Shown: positions 10,601 to 19,815 of the stretch, in pieces | Layout of the letters: every line of letters starts with the position of its first letter | Numbering within the stretch: position 1 is the first letter of the stretch | DNA from: Lichenibacterium dinghuense | GTDB taxonomy: Bacteria; Pseudomonadota; Alphaproteobacteria; Rhizobiales; Beijerinckiaceae | Assembly (NCBI RefSeq): GCF_021730615.1 | Contig: NZ_JAJLMN010000001.1 | Coordinates: 1,488,501-1,552,500, forward strand | Length of the DNA stretch: 64,000 nt | Reading direction: 5' to 3' | Position numbers and translations under genes: made by a program | Notes under the pieces: generated by a model | Told to the model about the DNA's origin: nothing | Databases searched by the model: none | What the model saw: only the letters and a program-made list of their open reading frames with translations

Positions 10601-11310
10601 CCGAGGCTACGGGCGAGGCCACCACCGAATCCGCCCCGGACGCCATCGCGGCTGAGGCCGGCGTCGGCGACGAGGCTGTCGCCGAGGCCGCACCCGACGT
10701 TCCCGCCGCGCCGGCCGAGCCGGTGCTGATCGAGGTTTGGCGCCCGCACCGCACCAACCACCATTCGCAGCGCCGCCCCGAGGGGCGCGGCCCGCGCCGC
10801 GACGGCGGCCGCCCCGACCACCGCCGCGGCCCGGCCCGGCCGGCCGGCGAGGGCGCCGCGGCGGCCGGGGGCCAGGCCGCGGACGGCCAGACGGCAGGCG
10901 GCGAGCGCCGCGACGACCGGCGCTTCGGCCGGCCGCGGCCCGACAACCGCGGGCCCGGCGGCGACCGCCGCTTCGACCGCCGCCCGCAGCACGCCGCCGA
11001 CGGCGCCGCCCCCCAGGCTGCGGCGGACGGCGCGCCCGCGGAGGCGCGGGCCGCCCGCCCGGCGCGCGACTTCAACGCGCCGCCCCGCAACGGCGCCGGC
11101 AAGCCCCGCTTCGACGGGCGCGGCGGCGACCGGGGTGGGGACCGCGGGGGTCCGCGCCGCGACGGGCGGCGCGAGGACCGCGGCCCGCAGAACTTCTCCA
11201 CCGAGGCGCCCCGCCCGGCGCCGCGCGACCGCCAGCCCGACCCCAACTCGCCCTTCGCCAAGCTGATGGCGCTCAAGGTCGAGATGGAGCGCGGCAAGAA
11301 GGAATCCTGA
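7621..11310 (+). CDS. Suv3-like DEAD/DExH RNA helicase with long disordered C-terminal extension
   Basis: 1229 residues. Walker A GPTNTGKTH is near residue 33, the Walker B/DExH-type DEIQLCQD near 115, and the motif VI-like QIAGRAGRH near 278, in a spacing typical of the mitochondrial Suv3 family of SF2 helicases. Residues about 1-840 look folded. From about 860 to the end the protein is Ala/Pro/Glu-rich and then Arg/Gly/Asp-rich, including a perfect 11-residue tandem duplication. Family knowledge suggests ATP-dependent RNA unwinding, for example with a PNPase-containing degradosome. The RG-rich tail could bind RNA or other degradosome proteins; this is inference. An S4 RNA-binding gene follows six bases downstream. 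Confidence 0.85.
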   Translation: MDHQNRHAPGALAGALRGVRDQVRARTVTAVLGPTNTGKTHFAIERMLAHPSGIIGLPLRLLAREVYGRVVEKVGAEHVALITGEEKIKPRHPRYWICTVEAMPRDLDASFVAIDEIQLCQDFDRGHVFTDRLLHRRGLAETLVLGAGTMRRMIEKLLPGVTIVERPRLSNLTFAGEKKLSRLPHRTAIVAFSADEVYAIAELIRRQRGGAAVVLGALSPRTRNAQVAMYQNGDVDYLVATDAIGMGLNLDVDHVAFAGERKFDGWQYRRLNAAEIGQIAGRAGRHVKDGTFGTTGRCPGFEEELVQALEEHRFDPVTTLQWRNSDLDFSSVGSLQASLEIFPNEQGLTRAPLAEDVLVLDIAARDETVRRVAKTRADVQRLWETCQVPDYRKVSPAAHAEFVLALYGYVVRAGRIPDVWFGAQASLYDRTEGDIDALSARIAQVRTLTYIANRPDWLGDPEHWQGVTRQIEDRLSDALHERLAQRFVDRRTSVLMRRLRENAMLEAEITAGGDVMVEGQHVGQLHGFRFTPDPQAAGEAARALNAAALKALGGEIEARADRFSAAVDDSFALANDGTIRWLGDPVAKLAAGDKLLAPRARIVADEYLTGPALDTVQRRLDLWLAQHVKKHLGVLFELEAGEGLDGIVRGIAFQVAEALGVLERSRVAEEMKGLDQTARGTLRKLGLRFGAYHIYLPALVKPAPRALAAQLWALRHGGVETAKGLDEVPHLAASGRTSFVADPEVPKGLYRAAGFRVCGARAVRVDILERLADLIRPAIAYRPGTTPGAPPPGTADADGFVTTVQMTSLAGCSGEDFASILKALGYVLDRRPGPAITVPLLPAAPVSPVVPLAPTPAAAEPAVEVEPAPTAGQADADQAAADQQADADQAAADQQAAAGEPVEGLPPDAEAAPVEAEEGRAEIPVDDGALIEGTGLSRSAEVPAEPDAVTVSDAEEHPAEPAPAEAPASEEAASPEAVAEPELAPAAEAAPSTTEATGEATTESAPDAIAAEAGVGDEAVAEAAPDVPAAPAEPVLIEVWRPHRTNHHSQRRPEGRGPRRDGGRPDHRRGPARPAGEGAAAAGGQAADGQTAGGERRDDRRFGRPRPDNRGPGGDRRFDRRPQHAADGAAPQAAADGAPAEARAARPARDFNAPPRNGAGKPRFDGRGGDRGGDRGGPRRDGRREDRGPQNFSTEAPRPAPRDRQPDPNSPFAKLMALKVEMERGKKES
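10237..10302 (+). repeat. Perfect 33-bp tandem duplication inside the helicase tail
   Basis: Two identical in-frame 33-bp units (10237-10269 and 10270-10302) encode QADADQAAADQ twice, with a decayed third start after 10303. Identity at all codon positions indicates recent duplication by slippage or recombination in a disordered segment. Confidence 0.85.
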
Positions 11311-11316
11311 CCCCGC

Positions 11317-11679
11317 TTGCCCGGCACCGCCCCTCCCCCGGCGGGTTCGGAGCCCGCGCGCCAGCGCCTCGACAAGTGGCTCTGGTTCACGCGCGTGGTG
11401 AAGACCCGCTCCCTGGCGGCCCGGCTGGTGACGGAAGGGCATGTGCGGATCAATTCGGTGCGGGTCGAGACCGCGTCGAAGTCCGTCAAGCCCGGCGACG
11501 TCGTCACGGTGGCGCTGGAGCGCCACGTCCGCGTGCTGAAGGTGCTGGCGGGCGGCGAGCGGCGCGGCCCCGCCCCGGAAGCGCAGACCCTCTACGAGGA
11601 CCTGGCGCCGCGCCCGCCCCGCGCGGCCGGGTCGCCCGGCCCCGAGGACGCGGCGGAGGGCGAGGAGGCGGACGACTGA
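11317..11679 (+). CDS. S4-domain RNA-binding protein (Hsp15/HslR-like)
   Basis: 120 residues. The S4 domain occupies about residues 13-75, with [22 protein letters not shown] and the [10 protein letters not shown] turn typical of Hsp15-like proteins, which bind stalled 50S subunits carrying nascent chains. The C terminus is acidic and Pro-rich and probably disordered. The start is a TTG six bases after the helicase stop, with the helicase's GGAATCC end serving as a weak ribosome site; no in-frame ATG precedes the domain. Likely co-transcribed with the Suv3-like helicase. Confidence 0.85.
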   Translation: MPGTAPPPAGSEPARQRLDKWLWFTRVVKTRSLAARLVTEGHVRINSVRVETASKSVKPGDVVTVALERHVRVLKVLAGGERRGPAPEAQTLYEDLAPRPPRAAGSPGPEDAAEGEEADD

Positions 11680-11712
11680 GCCCGGCGCGGCATCGTCGAC
11701 CGGGCCGCGCGC

Positions 11713-11741
11713 TTGCACGCGCGGGTCAAACTGGCTAGCAC
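11713..11741 (+). promoter_or_regulatory. Possible promoter of fdxA
   Basis: TTGCAC, 17 bases, TAGCAC, about 80 bp upstream of the fdxA ATG. Spacing is ideal; the -10 box is a partial match. Tentative. Confidence 0.35.
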
Positions 11742-11821
11742 GGGCCCCTGGTGAGCCCGAGGGCCCCCGCCGCGCCACCACATCGCGCCCGCGGCTGCGA
11801 AGAGCGCGCAAAGGACAGGAC

Positions 11822-12157
11822 ATGACCTACGTCGTCGTCGAGAACTGCATCAAGTGCAAGTACATGGATTGTGTCGAGGTGTGCCCCGTGGATTGCTTCT
11901 ACGAGGGTGACAACATGCTCGTGATCCACCCCGACGAATGCATCGACTGCGGCGTGTGCGAACCCGAGTGCCCCGCCGAGGCGATCAAGCCCGACACCGA
12001 ATCGGGCCTGGAGAAGTGGCTCGGCCTCAACGCCGAATACGCCAAGTCCTGGCCCAACATCTCCGTGAAGAAGGAGCCGCCCGCCGACGGCAAGGAATGG
12101 GACGGCAAGCCCGGCAAGGCCGAGCTGTTCTCCCCCGTGGCCGGCTCCGGCGACTGA
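11822..12157 (+). CDS. fdxA: Seven-iron ferredoxin FdxA ([3Fe-4S][4Fe-4S])
   Basis: 111 residues. The cysteine pattern near the N terminus ([17 protein letters not shown], then [12 protein letters not shown]) is that of FdxA-type 7Fe ferredoxins, followed by the conserved C-terminal arm of about 50 residues. It is a small cytosolic electron carrier whose partners cannot be told from context. It has its own likely promoter and a strong terminator, so it is probably monocistronic. Confidence 0.95.
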   Translation: MTYVVVENCIKCKYMDCVEVCPVDCFYEGDNMLVIHPDECIDCGVCEPECPAEAIKPDTESGLEKWLGLNAEYAKSWPNISVKKEPPADGKEWDGKPGKAELFSPVAGSGD

Positions 12158-12179
12158 ATCTACCCGCCATCGCCGACGC

Positions 12180-12223
12180 GAAGAGGCTCCCGACGGTCCG
12201 CCCGTCGGGAGCCTCTTCGTTTT
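12180..12223 (+). terminator. Strong intrinsic terminator of fdxA
   Basis: Perfect 17-bp arms (GAAGAGGCTCCCGACGG and its complement) around a five-base loop, followed by GTTTT. It starts 22 bases after the fdxA stop codon. Confidence 0.92.
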
Positions 12224-12291
12224 CGGGTCACGGGCGCCGCTCCCGTCGGGATGGCGCGATGGCGTCGCTGACTTGGCCTCGTCCTCTCCCC

Positions 12292-12411
12292 TGTCACCCC
12301 GGCCTCGAGCCGGGATCCAGCGGTGCGTCCAGGCACGACCTGCGCGGGTCGCATCCCGTCGGACCGACCGGATCCCCGGGTCGACGCTGCGCTCCGCCCG
12401 GGAAGACAGCG
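12292..12411. repeat. Intergenic palindromic repeat, family A, copy 1
   Basis: Begins GTCACCCCGGCC and contains two GC-rich hairpins (CCCGGC/GCCGGG around 12297-12314, CCCGGG/CCCGGG around 12375-12402) flanking GGATCC-like segments. The right half shares GTCGGACCG...GGATCC...CGCTGCGCTCCGCCCGGGA with copy 2 at 19154-19203, and the overall plan matches copy 3 at 52225-52317. It lies between fdxA and frmA. Confidence 0.65.
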
Positions 12412-12419
12412 CCGTCCCG

Positions 12420-13532
<1,113 letters not shown>

Positions 13533-13718
13533 GGCGGTCCCGGCGGAGTTCGATGGATCTGGCGGGACAATAGAGGCAGCCCGCGCGCTTGGCTATGCGG
13601 ACCGGCCGCGCGCCCCCGCGGCGGGCGGGGCGCGCCGGGGTTGCATTGCGGCAGGGGCGCCGGCGCTCTACACCCGTAGCGCCCGTGGAGCCGCCGCGGG
13701 CGAATCGCGACCTGGACC

Positions 13719-14408
13719 ATGACCAAGATCACCAAGGCCTTCGAGATCCAGAAAGCGATCGCGGACGACATCGTGCACGGGCGGCGGGCCCCCGGCACGT
13801 CGCTCGACGAGACGGTGCTGGCGCGCGAGTTCGCGGTGTCGCGCACGCCCATCCGCGAGGCGATCCGCCAGCTGGAGATGACCGGCCTCGTCGAAGCGCG
13901 GCCGCACCGCGGCGCCGTGGTCTGCGACGTGTCGCCCGAGCGCCTCGACGACATGTTCACGGTGATGCGCGAGCTGGAAGCGCTCTGCGCCCGGCTCGCC
14001 GCCGCCGCCATGACGCCGGAGGACCGCGCGAGCCTGCGGGCGCAGCACGACGCCTCCGCGGCGCTGGTGTCGGGCGACCGGCCGGCCGACTACGCGGCCT
14101 CGAACGACGAGTTCCACGACCTGCTCTACGACGCGTCGCGCAACGCGTTCCTGGCGGAGGTCACGCGCCAGGTGCGCCTGCGCCTGTCGCCGTTCCGGCG
14201 CGTGCAGATCGAGGGCCCCGGCCGCATGGCGCACAGCTTCGAGGAGCACGAGCGCATCGTCGCCGCCATCGAGCGCGGCGACGCGGCGGCGGCCGAGGCC
14301 GAGATGCGGACCCACCTCGGCGAGGTCCGCCATTCCGTGGACGAGATCGACCGCGGCGAGACCGCCGAGGCGGCGAGGCCGCGCCGCCCCCGCGCCGCCA
14401 AGGGCTGA
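13719..14408 (+). CDS. GntR-family transcriptional regulator, FadR/FCD type
   Basis: 229 residues. An N-terminal winged helix (about residues 8-75, with SRTPIREAIRQLEMTGLVE as recognition region) is followed by an all-helical FCD ligand domain (about 85-215) with Asp/His positions that usually bind a metal-carboxylate ligand. The acidic/basic C-terminal tail is short. It is convergent with the DUF3830 gene, 20 bp away. The target genes are not evident; frmA on the divergent side or the DUF3830 gene are candidates. Confidence 0.92.
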   Translation: MTKITKAFEIQKAIADDIVHGRRAPGTSLDETVLAREFAVSRTPIREAIRQLEMTGLVEARPHRGAVVCDVSPERLDDMFTVMRELEALCARLAAAAMTPEDRASLRAQHDASAALVSGDRPADYAASNDEFHDLLYDASRNAFLAEVTRQVRLRLSPFRRVQIEGPGRMAHSFEEHERIVAAIERGDAAAAEAEMRTHLGEVRHSVDEIDRGETAEAARPRRPRAAKG

Positions 14409-14428
14409 GCGGCGCGGCGCGGGACCGG

Positions 14429-14842
14429 TCAGGCGCGCGAGAAGACGATCTTCTGCGCGCCCTGCCAGAGCGCCATCTTGCCCAGCGCCGCCAGGTTCTC
14501 CGTGCCCGACGTGATCGTGATGAAGTGGTTGCCGGCGAGCTGGCCCATCTTGCAGGCGAAGTGGACGCCGCCGTAGGCCAGCAGGATCTCGGTCTCGCTG
14601 ATGCCGCCCGGATACAGGATGATCTGCCCCGGCGCGGGATAGCTCGTGTGGTTCTCGTAGCCGACCGCGAAATCCATGTCGCCGAGCGGGATCCACACGC
14701 CTTCGCCGCTCCAGCGCACGTGGACGACCTGGCTCTCGAAGGGCAGCCGCGACAGGAAGGACGCGCAGGTCTTCGGCGCCAGCGCCTCCTCGAGCCTCGC
14801 CCCGAACGTGAAGGGGCCGGCCGTGATCTTGAGCTCGGTCAT
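14429..14842 (-). CDS. DUF3830 (cyclophilin-like fold) protein
   Basis: 137 residues from the ATG at 14842, preceded by a GGGAAG ribosome site ten bases upstream; a TTG nine bases earlier is an alternative. The sequence matches the DUF3830 pattern as I know it: LPFESQVVHVRWSGEGVWIP, GDMDFAVGYENHTSYPAPGQ and LLAYGGVHF. The family has a cyclophilin-like beta barrel, is often placed near amidohydrolase or amino-acid racemase genes, and lacks an established role. Here it is convergent with a GntR regulator and precedes a two-component system. Confidence 0.8.
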   Translation of the reverse strand: MTELKITAGPFTFGARLEEALAPKTCASFLSRLPFESQVVHVRWSGEGVWIPLGDMDFAVGYENHTSYPAPGQIILYPGGISETEILLAYGGVHFACKMGQLAGNHFITITSGTENLAALGKMALWQGAQKIVFSRA

Positions 14843-14906
14843 GTGTCGCAAACTTCCCGCCGGCCCCGCGCCGGCGGGCGCGAGCGTGCACGGATCACGC
14901 CACCGA

Positions 14907-16253
14907 TCAAGCCGGCACGGTGGACCGGGCCACCGCCGGCCCCGACACGGTCGCGACCAGGCCCCCGCTGGCCCGGTTGCGCAGGGTCAGCGCCAGCCCG
15001 TGGCGGCGCGCGATGGCGCGGCAGATGGCGAGGCCGAGCCCCGTCCCCTCCGGCACTAGGCCCGGCGCCCGGAAGAAGCGGTCGAACACGCGCGGCAGCA
15101 GCTCCTCGGGGATGCCGCAGCCCGTGTCGGCCACCTCGACGATGACCCGGTCCCCGTCGATCCGCACCCCCACGTCCACCACGCCGCCGGGCGGCGTGTA
15201 GCGCACGGCGTTCTCGATCAGGTTGGACACCAGGAGGTGGACGTCGCGCTCGACCCCGCCGAGGCGCGCCGGCTCGGAGCAGACGAGGCCGAGGTCGATC
15301 TCCTTGCTCTCCGCCAGCGTCACGAAGTCGGCCATGCATTCGACGACCAGCGCGGCCATGTCGATCTCGCGCTCCTCGCCCGGCCGGTCGCCCGACTCGT
15401 AGCGGGCCATGCGCAGCAGCTGGTCGACCAGCGCCGAGGCCCGGCCCGCACCGCGCGCCAGCTCCGGCAGCGCCGCGTCGAGCTCGGCTCGGTCGGCCTT
15501 GAGGAGGTCGATCTGCAGGCGCAGCGCGGTGAGCGGGGTGCGCAGCTCGTGGGCGGCGTCGGACAGGAACTGCTTCTGCTGGTCGAGGCTGAGGCGCCAG
15601 CGGCCGATCAGGGCGTTCATGGCCTCGACCAGGGTCGAGAACTCGTCCGGCACGCCGACGAGGTCGATCGCCGTCCGGCTCTCGACGCCGCGCGCCGCGA
15701 TGGCGCCGGCGAGCCGCGCCAGGCTGTTCAGCATCTGCCCGAGCCCCCAGCCGATCAACAGCCAGCCGAGCGGGATGGTGACCAGGATCGGCAGCGAGGC
15801 CTCCAGCGCCGCCGTGCGGGCCAGGCGCTGGCGCGGGCTGGCGCGCTGCGACACCTGCACGGTGCTGGCGCCGCTGGCCTCGATGTAGCTGCGCCAGCGC
15901 TCGCCGCCGACCCGCGCGTCGCCGAAGCCCGGAGCGGGCGGGGCCGGGATCACCAGGGCGGGATCCGAGGTGTAGACGAGCGCGCCCGCCGCGTCGCGCA
16001 CCTGGATCAGGACGTCGCGGTTCTCGCCGTAGACCTGCGCGCGGGTCGAGCGGACGGACAGGTTGGGCCCGGAATAGAAGGCGATGAGGCGCAGTTCCTC
16101 ATCGAGCAGCCGGTCCGCGTCGGAGATGTCGATCGCGTAGGCGATGGCGGCGGCCGTGAGGCCGATCACGGTCAGGCCCAGCGTCATCCAGGTCAGCGCC
16201 CGGCGGCGCACCGACATGCGCCCGAACAGGCTCCACGGGTTCTCGGCCGCCAC
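14907..16253 (-). CDS. Two-component sensor histidine kinase (QseC/TctE-like)
   Basis: About 448 residues from a GTG at 16253; an ATG at 16217 is the alternative. Two hydrophobic helices (about residues 20-42 and near 163-185) bracket a periplasmic region of roughly 120 residues. The dimerisation/phosphoacceptor motif is FLSDAAHELRTPLTALRLQ, followed by the N box NLIENAVRYTPPGG, G1 DTGCGIPEE and G2 GTGLGLAI. It follows the response regulator by 14 bp in one operon, with GAGGA overlapping the regulator stop as ribosome site. The signal sensed is unknown; the related TctE family responds to tricarboxylates. Confidence 0.9.
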   Translation of the reverse strand: MAAENPWSLFGRMSVRRRALTWMTLGLTVIGLTAAAIAYAIDISDADRLLDEELRLIAFYSGPNLSVRSTRAQVYGENRDVLIQVRDAAGALVYTSDPALVIPAPPAPGFGDARVGGERWRSYIEASGASTVQVSQRASPRQRLARTAALEASLPILVTIPLGWLLIGWGLGQMLNSLARLAGAIAARGVESRTAIDLVGVPDEFSTLVEAMNALIGRWRLSLDQQKQFLSDAAHELRTPLTALRLQIDLLKADRAELDAALPELARGAGRASALVDQLLRMARYESGDRPGEEREIDMAALVVECMADFVTLAESKEIDLGLVCSEPARLGGVERDVHLLVSNLIENAVRYTPPGGVVDVGVRIDGDRVIVEVADTGCGIPEELLPRVFDRFFRAPGLVPEGTGLGLAICRAIARRHGLALTLRNRASGGLVATVSGPAVARSTVPA

Positions 16254-16267
16254 GCGAACGCCGGTCC

Positions 16268-16927
16268 TCAGGCGCGCAGCACCATCCAGCCGGCGCCGCG
16301 CACGTTGTGGATGATGTCCTTGTCGAACCGCTTGCGCAGCGAGTGGATCAGCACGTCGAGAGCGTTGCTCTCGACCTCCTCGCCCCAGCCGTAGAGCCGC
16401 TCCTCGAGCTGGGCACGCGACAGGATGATGCCGGGCCGCTCCAGCAGTGCCCGCATCAGGGCGAACTCCCGCGCCGACAGCACGCGGCTCTGCTCCTTGT
16501 AGGTCAGCTCGTGGGTGGCGAGGTCCAGCGTCATGGCGCCGGTCTGCAGCATGGAGCGGGCGATGCCGGACCGGCGGCGCAGCACGGCCCGCATGCGGGC
16601 CACCAGCTCGCGCATGTCGAACGGCTTGACCATGTAGTCGTCGGCGCCGAGGTCGAGGCCGGAGATGCGGTCGTCGATGTCGTCGCGCGCCGTGATGACG
16701 AGGATCGGCGCCTTGTTGCCGGCCTGGCGGGTCGAGCGCAGCACGTCGACGCCGTTCTTGTCGGGCAGGTTGAGGTCGAGCAGCACGGCGGAATAGTCGT
16801 TGGTGGTCAGCGCCTCCTCGCCCTCGACGCCGCTGCGCGTCCAGTCGACCACCATGCTCTCGTTCTGCAGGGCCTGCTTCAGGCTCTTGCCGATCATCAG
16901 GTCGTCTTCGATGAGGAGCACCCGCAT
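16268..16927 (-). CDS. OmpR/PhoB-family response regulator (QseB/TctD-like)
   Basis: 219 residues. The receiver domain (1-115) has the acidic pair EDD near residue 7, the phospho-acceptor Asp in LLDLNLPDKNG near 51, and the Lys of KPF near 101. The C-terminal winged-helix domain spans about 125-218. It is first in the operon with the kinase. No upstream operator could be recognised. Confidence 0.93.
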   Translation of the reverse strand: MRVLLIEDDLMIGKSLKQALQNESMVVDWTRSGVEGEEALTTNDYSAVLLDLNLPDKNGVDVLRSTRQAGNKAPILVITARDDIDDRISGLDLGADDYMVKPFDMRELVARMRAVLRRRSGIARSMLQTGAMTLDLATHELTYKEQSRVLSAREFALMRALLERPGIILSRAQLEERLYGWGEEVESNALDVLIHSLRKRFDKDIIHNVRGAGWMVLRA

Positions 16928-17188
16928 GGGATCGGTCCGGCTGGCGTTGAGGACGCATCGTTGAAGCGCCTCGGGGGCGAGCGCGTCAAGGGCGGCCGCG
17001 CTCCGTCGTCGACGCGCTTCGAGGGCGGGCGCCCAGCGTCGGGCCGATGGCGGGCGCGAAGGCGGCGGCGGCGGCCGTGTTCGACTGTTTCGCGCGGAAC
17101 GGTCGGACCGCGGTCGAGCGCCGGGTCGGGGCCGCCTAGTCGCTGTGGCGCGAGGGCCCGGCGCCGAGGCGGACCGCCTCCCGCGCGC
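16928..17188. other. Divergent intergenic region between the response regulator and metX (left part)
   Basis: The whole 335-bp gap between the response regulator and metX holds no convincing small ORF. The left 260 bases are GC-rich with short imperfect palindromes and must contain the minus-strand promoter of the two-component operon, which I cannot pinpoint. The right part carries the metX promoter and leader palindrome listed separately. Confidence 0.5.
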
Positions 17189-17218
17189 TTGACGGACGCG
17201 CGGGTGAAATCCTACAAA
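17189..17218 (+). promoter_or_regulatory. Likely sigma-70 promoter of metXW
   Basis: TTGACG, 18 bases, TACAAA. The predicted transcription start would be near 17225, about 38 bases before the metX GTG start. Five of six -35 bases and four of six -10 bases match consensus. Confidence 0.6.
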
Positions 17219-17228
17219 GCGGACACAA

Positions 17229-17246
17229 CGTTCGGCAGACCGAACG
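17229..17246 (+). promoter_or_regulatory. Perfect palindrome in the metX leader (possible operator or RNA hairpin)
   Basis: CGTTCGG, CAGA, CCGAACG: seven-base perfect arms with a four-base spacer, lying just downstream of the predicted transcription start and 16 bases before the metX start codon. Its place fits either a repressor site or a hairpin controlling translation. Confidence 0.5.
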
Positions 17247-17262
17247 CGACCGGGACGACTTC

Positions 17263-18432
17263 GTGGCGACCAGCGCAGCCAGACCCCTGCCCCACCGCGA
17301 AGCGGAGACGCCCACCAGCCTCGTCATGACCTTCCCGGCGGACCGGCCGCTGCGGCTCGACTCCGGCGCCGCGGTGGCGCCGCTGACCGTCGCCTACCAG
17401 ACCTACGGGACGCTGAACGCCGCGAAGAGCAACGCCGTGCTGGTGTGCCACGCGCTCACCGGCGACCAGCACGTGGCCAACGTCAACCCCGTCACCGGCA
17501 AGCCCGGCTGGTGGGGCGCCATGGTGGGGCCGGGCCGGCCGATCGACACGGACCGCTTCTTCGTGATCTGCTCCAACGTGGTCGGCGGCTGCATGGGCAC
17601 CACGGGGCCGGCCTCGACCGACCCTGCGACGGGCCGCGTCTACGGGCTCGACCTGCCGGTCATCACCATCCCGGACATGGTGCGGGCGCAGGCCATGCTG
17701 GTCGACGCGCTCGGCATCGACACGCTGTTCTGCGCCATCGGCGGCTCGATGGGTGGCATGCAGGTGCTGCAATGGGCGTCGGCCTACCCGGAGCGGGTGT
17801 TCGCCGCCATGCCGATCGCCACGGCGGCGCGGCATTCGTCGCAGAACATCGCCTTCCACGAGGTCGGCCGGCAGGCCGTGATGGCCGATCCCGATTGGCG
17901 GGGCGGGCGCTACCTCGACGCCGGCACGCGGCCCGAGAAGGGCCTCGGCGTCGCCCGCATGGCGGCCCACGTCACCTATCTGTCCGACCAGGCGCTCCAC
18001 GCCAAGTTCGGCCGCCGCCTGCAGGACCGCGCGGCGCCCACCTTCACCTTCGACGCCGACTTCCAGGTGGAAAGCTACCTGCGCTACCAGGGGCGCAGCT
18101 TCGTGGAGCGCTTCGACGCCAACTCCTACCTCTACATGACCCGCGCGATGGACTATTTCGACCTCGCCGAGGACCACGGCGGGCGGCTCGCGGACGCGTT
18201 CCGGGGCACGCGGACGCGGTTCTGCGTCGCCTCCTTCACCTCCGACTGGCTGTTCCCGACCGCGGAGTCGCGCGCCGTCGTCCACGCGCTGAACGCGGGC
18301 GGCGCCTCTGTGAGCTTCGTCGAGATCGAGACCGACAAGGGCCACGACGCCTTCCTGCTCGACGTGCCGGACCTCATCACCACGTCGCGGGGCTTCATCG
18401 CCGCGGCGGCCCGCGCGCGGGGCCTCGCGTGA
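17263..18432 (+). CDS. metX: Homoserine O-acetyltransferase MetX
   Basis: 389 residues, alpha/beta-hydrolase fold. The nucleophile elbow is [14 protein letters not shown] (Ser near residue 162), with the acid in FTSDWLFP and the histidine in [23 protein letters not shown] and [11 protein letters not shown] are typical MetX segments. It acetylates (or succinylates, in some members) homoserine as the first committed step of methionine synthesis. The start is GTG. It overlaps metW by four bases (GTGA), the standard metXW arrangement of alphaproteobacteria. Confidence 0.95.
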   Translation: MATSAARPLPHREAETPTSLVMTFPADRPLRLDSGAAVAPLTVAYQTYGTLNAAKSNAVLVCHALTGDQHVANVNPVTGKPGWWGAMVGPGRPIDTDRFFVICSNVVGGCMGTTGPASTDPATGRVYGLDLPVITIPDMVRAQAMLVDALGIDTLFCAIGGSMGGMQVLQWASAYPERVFAAMPIATAARHSSQNIAFHEVGRQAVMADPDWRGGRYLDAGTRPEKGLGVARMAAHVTYLSDQALHAKFGRRLQDRAAPTFTFDADFQVESYLRYQGRSFVERFDANSYLYMTRAMDYFDLAEDHGGRLADAFRGTRTRFCVASFTSDWLFPTAESRAVVHALNAGGASVSFVEIETDKGHDAFLLDVPDLITTSRGFIAAAARARGLA

Positions 18433-19088
18433 CGCCCGCGCGCCTGACAGGCCTCGACCCCACGGCCGAGCGCCGCCCGACCCGGCGCGAGGACGCGCGC
18501 AACGACCTGCGGCTCGTGGCCGAGATGGTGGAACACGGCTCCCGCGTGCTCGACCTCGGCTGCGGCGACGGCGCGCTGCTCAGCCTGCTGGAGGACACCC
18601 GCGGGGTGGACGCGCGGGGGCTCGAACTGTCCCAGAGCGGCGTCAACCTGTGCGTCGCGCGCGGCCTGTCCGTGATCCAGGGCGACGCCGACACCGACCT
18701 CGCCACCTACCCCGACGACGCCTTCGACTACGTGATCCTGTCGCAGACCCTGCAGGCGACGCACCGGCCGAAGGTTGTGCTGGAGCAGATGCTGCGCATC
18801 GGGCGGCGCGCCATCGTGTCCTTCCCGAACTTCGGGCACTGGCGGGTGAGGCTGGCGCTCGGCTTCCGCGGCCGCATGCCCGTGACCGCGACGCTGCCGG
18901 TGTCCTGGCACGAGACGCCCAACATCCACTTCTGCACGGTGCGCGACTTCCTCGACCTCGCGGGCGAGGTCGGCGCCACGATCGAGCGCGGCCTCGTGCT
19001 CGACCGGCGCGGCCGCGTGATGAGGGACGGCGCGCCGGCGCGCTGGAACCTGTTCGGCGAGCAGGCGGTGTTCCTGCTGCGGCGGTAG
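18429..19088 (+). CDS. metW: Methionine biosynthesis protein MetW (methyltransferase fold)
   Basis: 219 residues from a GTG overlapping the metX stop. It contains the class I SAM-binding motif [15 protein letters not shown], then [11 protein letters not shown] and [12 protein letters not shown], which are characteristic of MetW. MetW is known to accompany and stimulate MetX in many proteobacteria. The pairing and overlap strongly support the call. Confidence 0.94.
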   Translation: MTPARLTGLDPTAERRPTRREDARNDLRLVAEMVEHGSRVLDLGCGDGALLSLLEDTRGVDARGLELSQSGVNLCVARGLSVIQGDADTDLATYPDDAFDYVILSQTLQATHRPKVVLEQMLRIGRRAIVSFPNFGHWRVRLALGFRGRMPVTATLPVSWHETPNIHFCTVRDFLDLAGEVGATIERGLVLDRRGRVMRDGAPARWNLFGEQAVFLLRR

Positions 19089-19153
19089 GCGTCCGTCCTC
19101 CTCCCGCGGGCGGACCGACACGGCCGGGCGCCGCCTCGGGCAGGTCGGACCCG

Positions 19154-19203
19154 GTCGGACCGGCTGGATCCCGGGTCTCCGCTGCGCTCCGCCCGGGACG
19201 ACG
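19154..19203. repeat. Intergenic palindromic repeat, family A, copy 2 (partial)
   Basis: Shares GTCGGACCGG, GGATCCCGGGTC and CGCTGCGCTCCGCCCGGGA with the right half of copy 1 (12292-12411), ending GACGAC. It lies between the convergent metW and DUF4142 genes. Only the right half is recognisable. Confidence 0.55.
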
Positions 19204-19242
19204 GCATCGAAACGCCGGCCGGCGGTCGATGCCGCGATCACC

Positions 19243-19815
19243 TCACCCCAGGTGCTTCTGGATGTCGCCCAGGATCACGAGGTGCTCCTGGACGCGGCCC
19301 TTGATGAGTTTGGCGATGTCGGTCTCGGTCTCGTCGTCGGCCACCTTCAGGTAGGCGTCCTGGATGTCGAGCAGCTTCTTGTGCCCCTCGACCTCGGCCT
19401 GGACGTAGGCCTTCTCGAACTCCGGCCCGGCCGCCATGTCGCGAAACTTCGCCGCCGCGGCCCGGCCGTCGGCGTCGAGGTCAGCCTCGACCTCGGCGTC
19501 GGTCGGCGGCGTGATCGTGCCGGAGGGTTTTCCGCCCGGCGTCATCCGAGCCTTCAGCACGTCGGCGACGCCGTCCTGCTCCGCCGCCTCGAAGTCGGCG
19601 AACTGCCGCCCCATGGGATGCCTCAGCTTGGCCTGCGCGATGCGGCTGATGGCCAGCGACTGCGCGCCGGCCGTCATCGTGTCCCTGATGTGCGCCTTGA
19701 CGGCGTCGGACAGGGTCGGGGCGGGCGCGGCCGACTGGGCCAGCGCGGAGCCGGCCGCGAGCGTGGCGCCGGCGGCGCCGGCCGCGAGGCCGGCCAGCAG
19801 GGTGCGGCGTTCCAT
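19243..19815 (-). CDS. Exported DUF4142 domain protein
   Basis: 190 residues from the ATG at 19815, with GGAGAG as ribosome site. A twin-arginine-like or Sec signal (MERRTLLAGLAAGAAGATLA) precedes a helical, ferritin-like DUF4142 domain with the features FADFEAAEQDG and AYVQAEVEGHKKLLDIQDAYL. DUF4142 proteins are periplasmic and of unknown function. The longer open frame is rejected because the good ribosome site and signal peptide fit the inner ATG. Convergent with metW. Confidence 0.85.
   Translation of the reverse strand: MERRTLLAGLAAGAAGATLAAGSALAQSAAPAPTLSDAVKAHIRDTMTAGAQSLAISRIAQAKLRHPMGRQFADFEAAEQDGVADVLKARMTPGGKPSGTITPPTDAEVEADLDADGRAAAAKFRDMAAGPEFEKAYVQAEVEGHKKLLDIQDAYLKVADDETETDIAKLIKGRVQEHLVILGDIQKHLG

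Noticed and set aside
7591-11823. Very long open frame (about 1400 codons) antisense to the Suv3-like helicase
   Set aside because: It is Arg/Gly/Ala/Val-rich with no recognisable domain and is the mirror of a real, motif-bearing gene; long antisense frames are expected at this GC content.
17195-17250. SAM-II-like riboswitch ahead of metX (CTACAAAGCGG resembles the end of the SAM-II core)
   Set aside because: The TGATTT-containing loop and pseudoknot complement are missing, and the segment coincides with a good promoter whose start would exclude it from the transcript.
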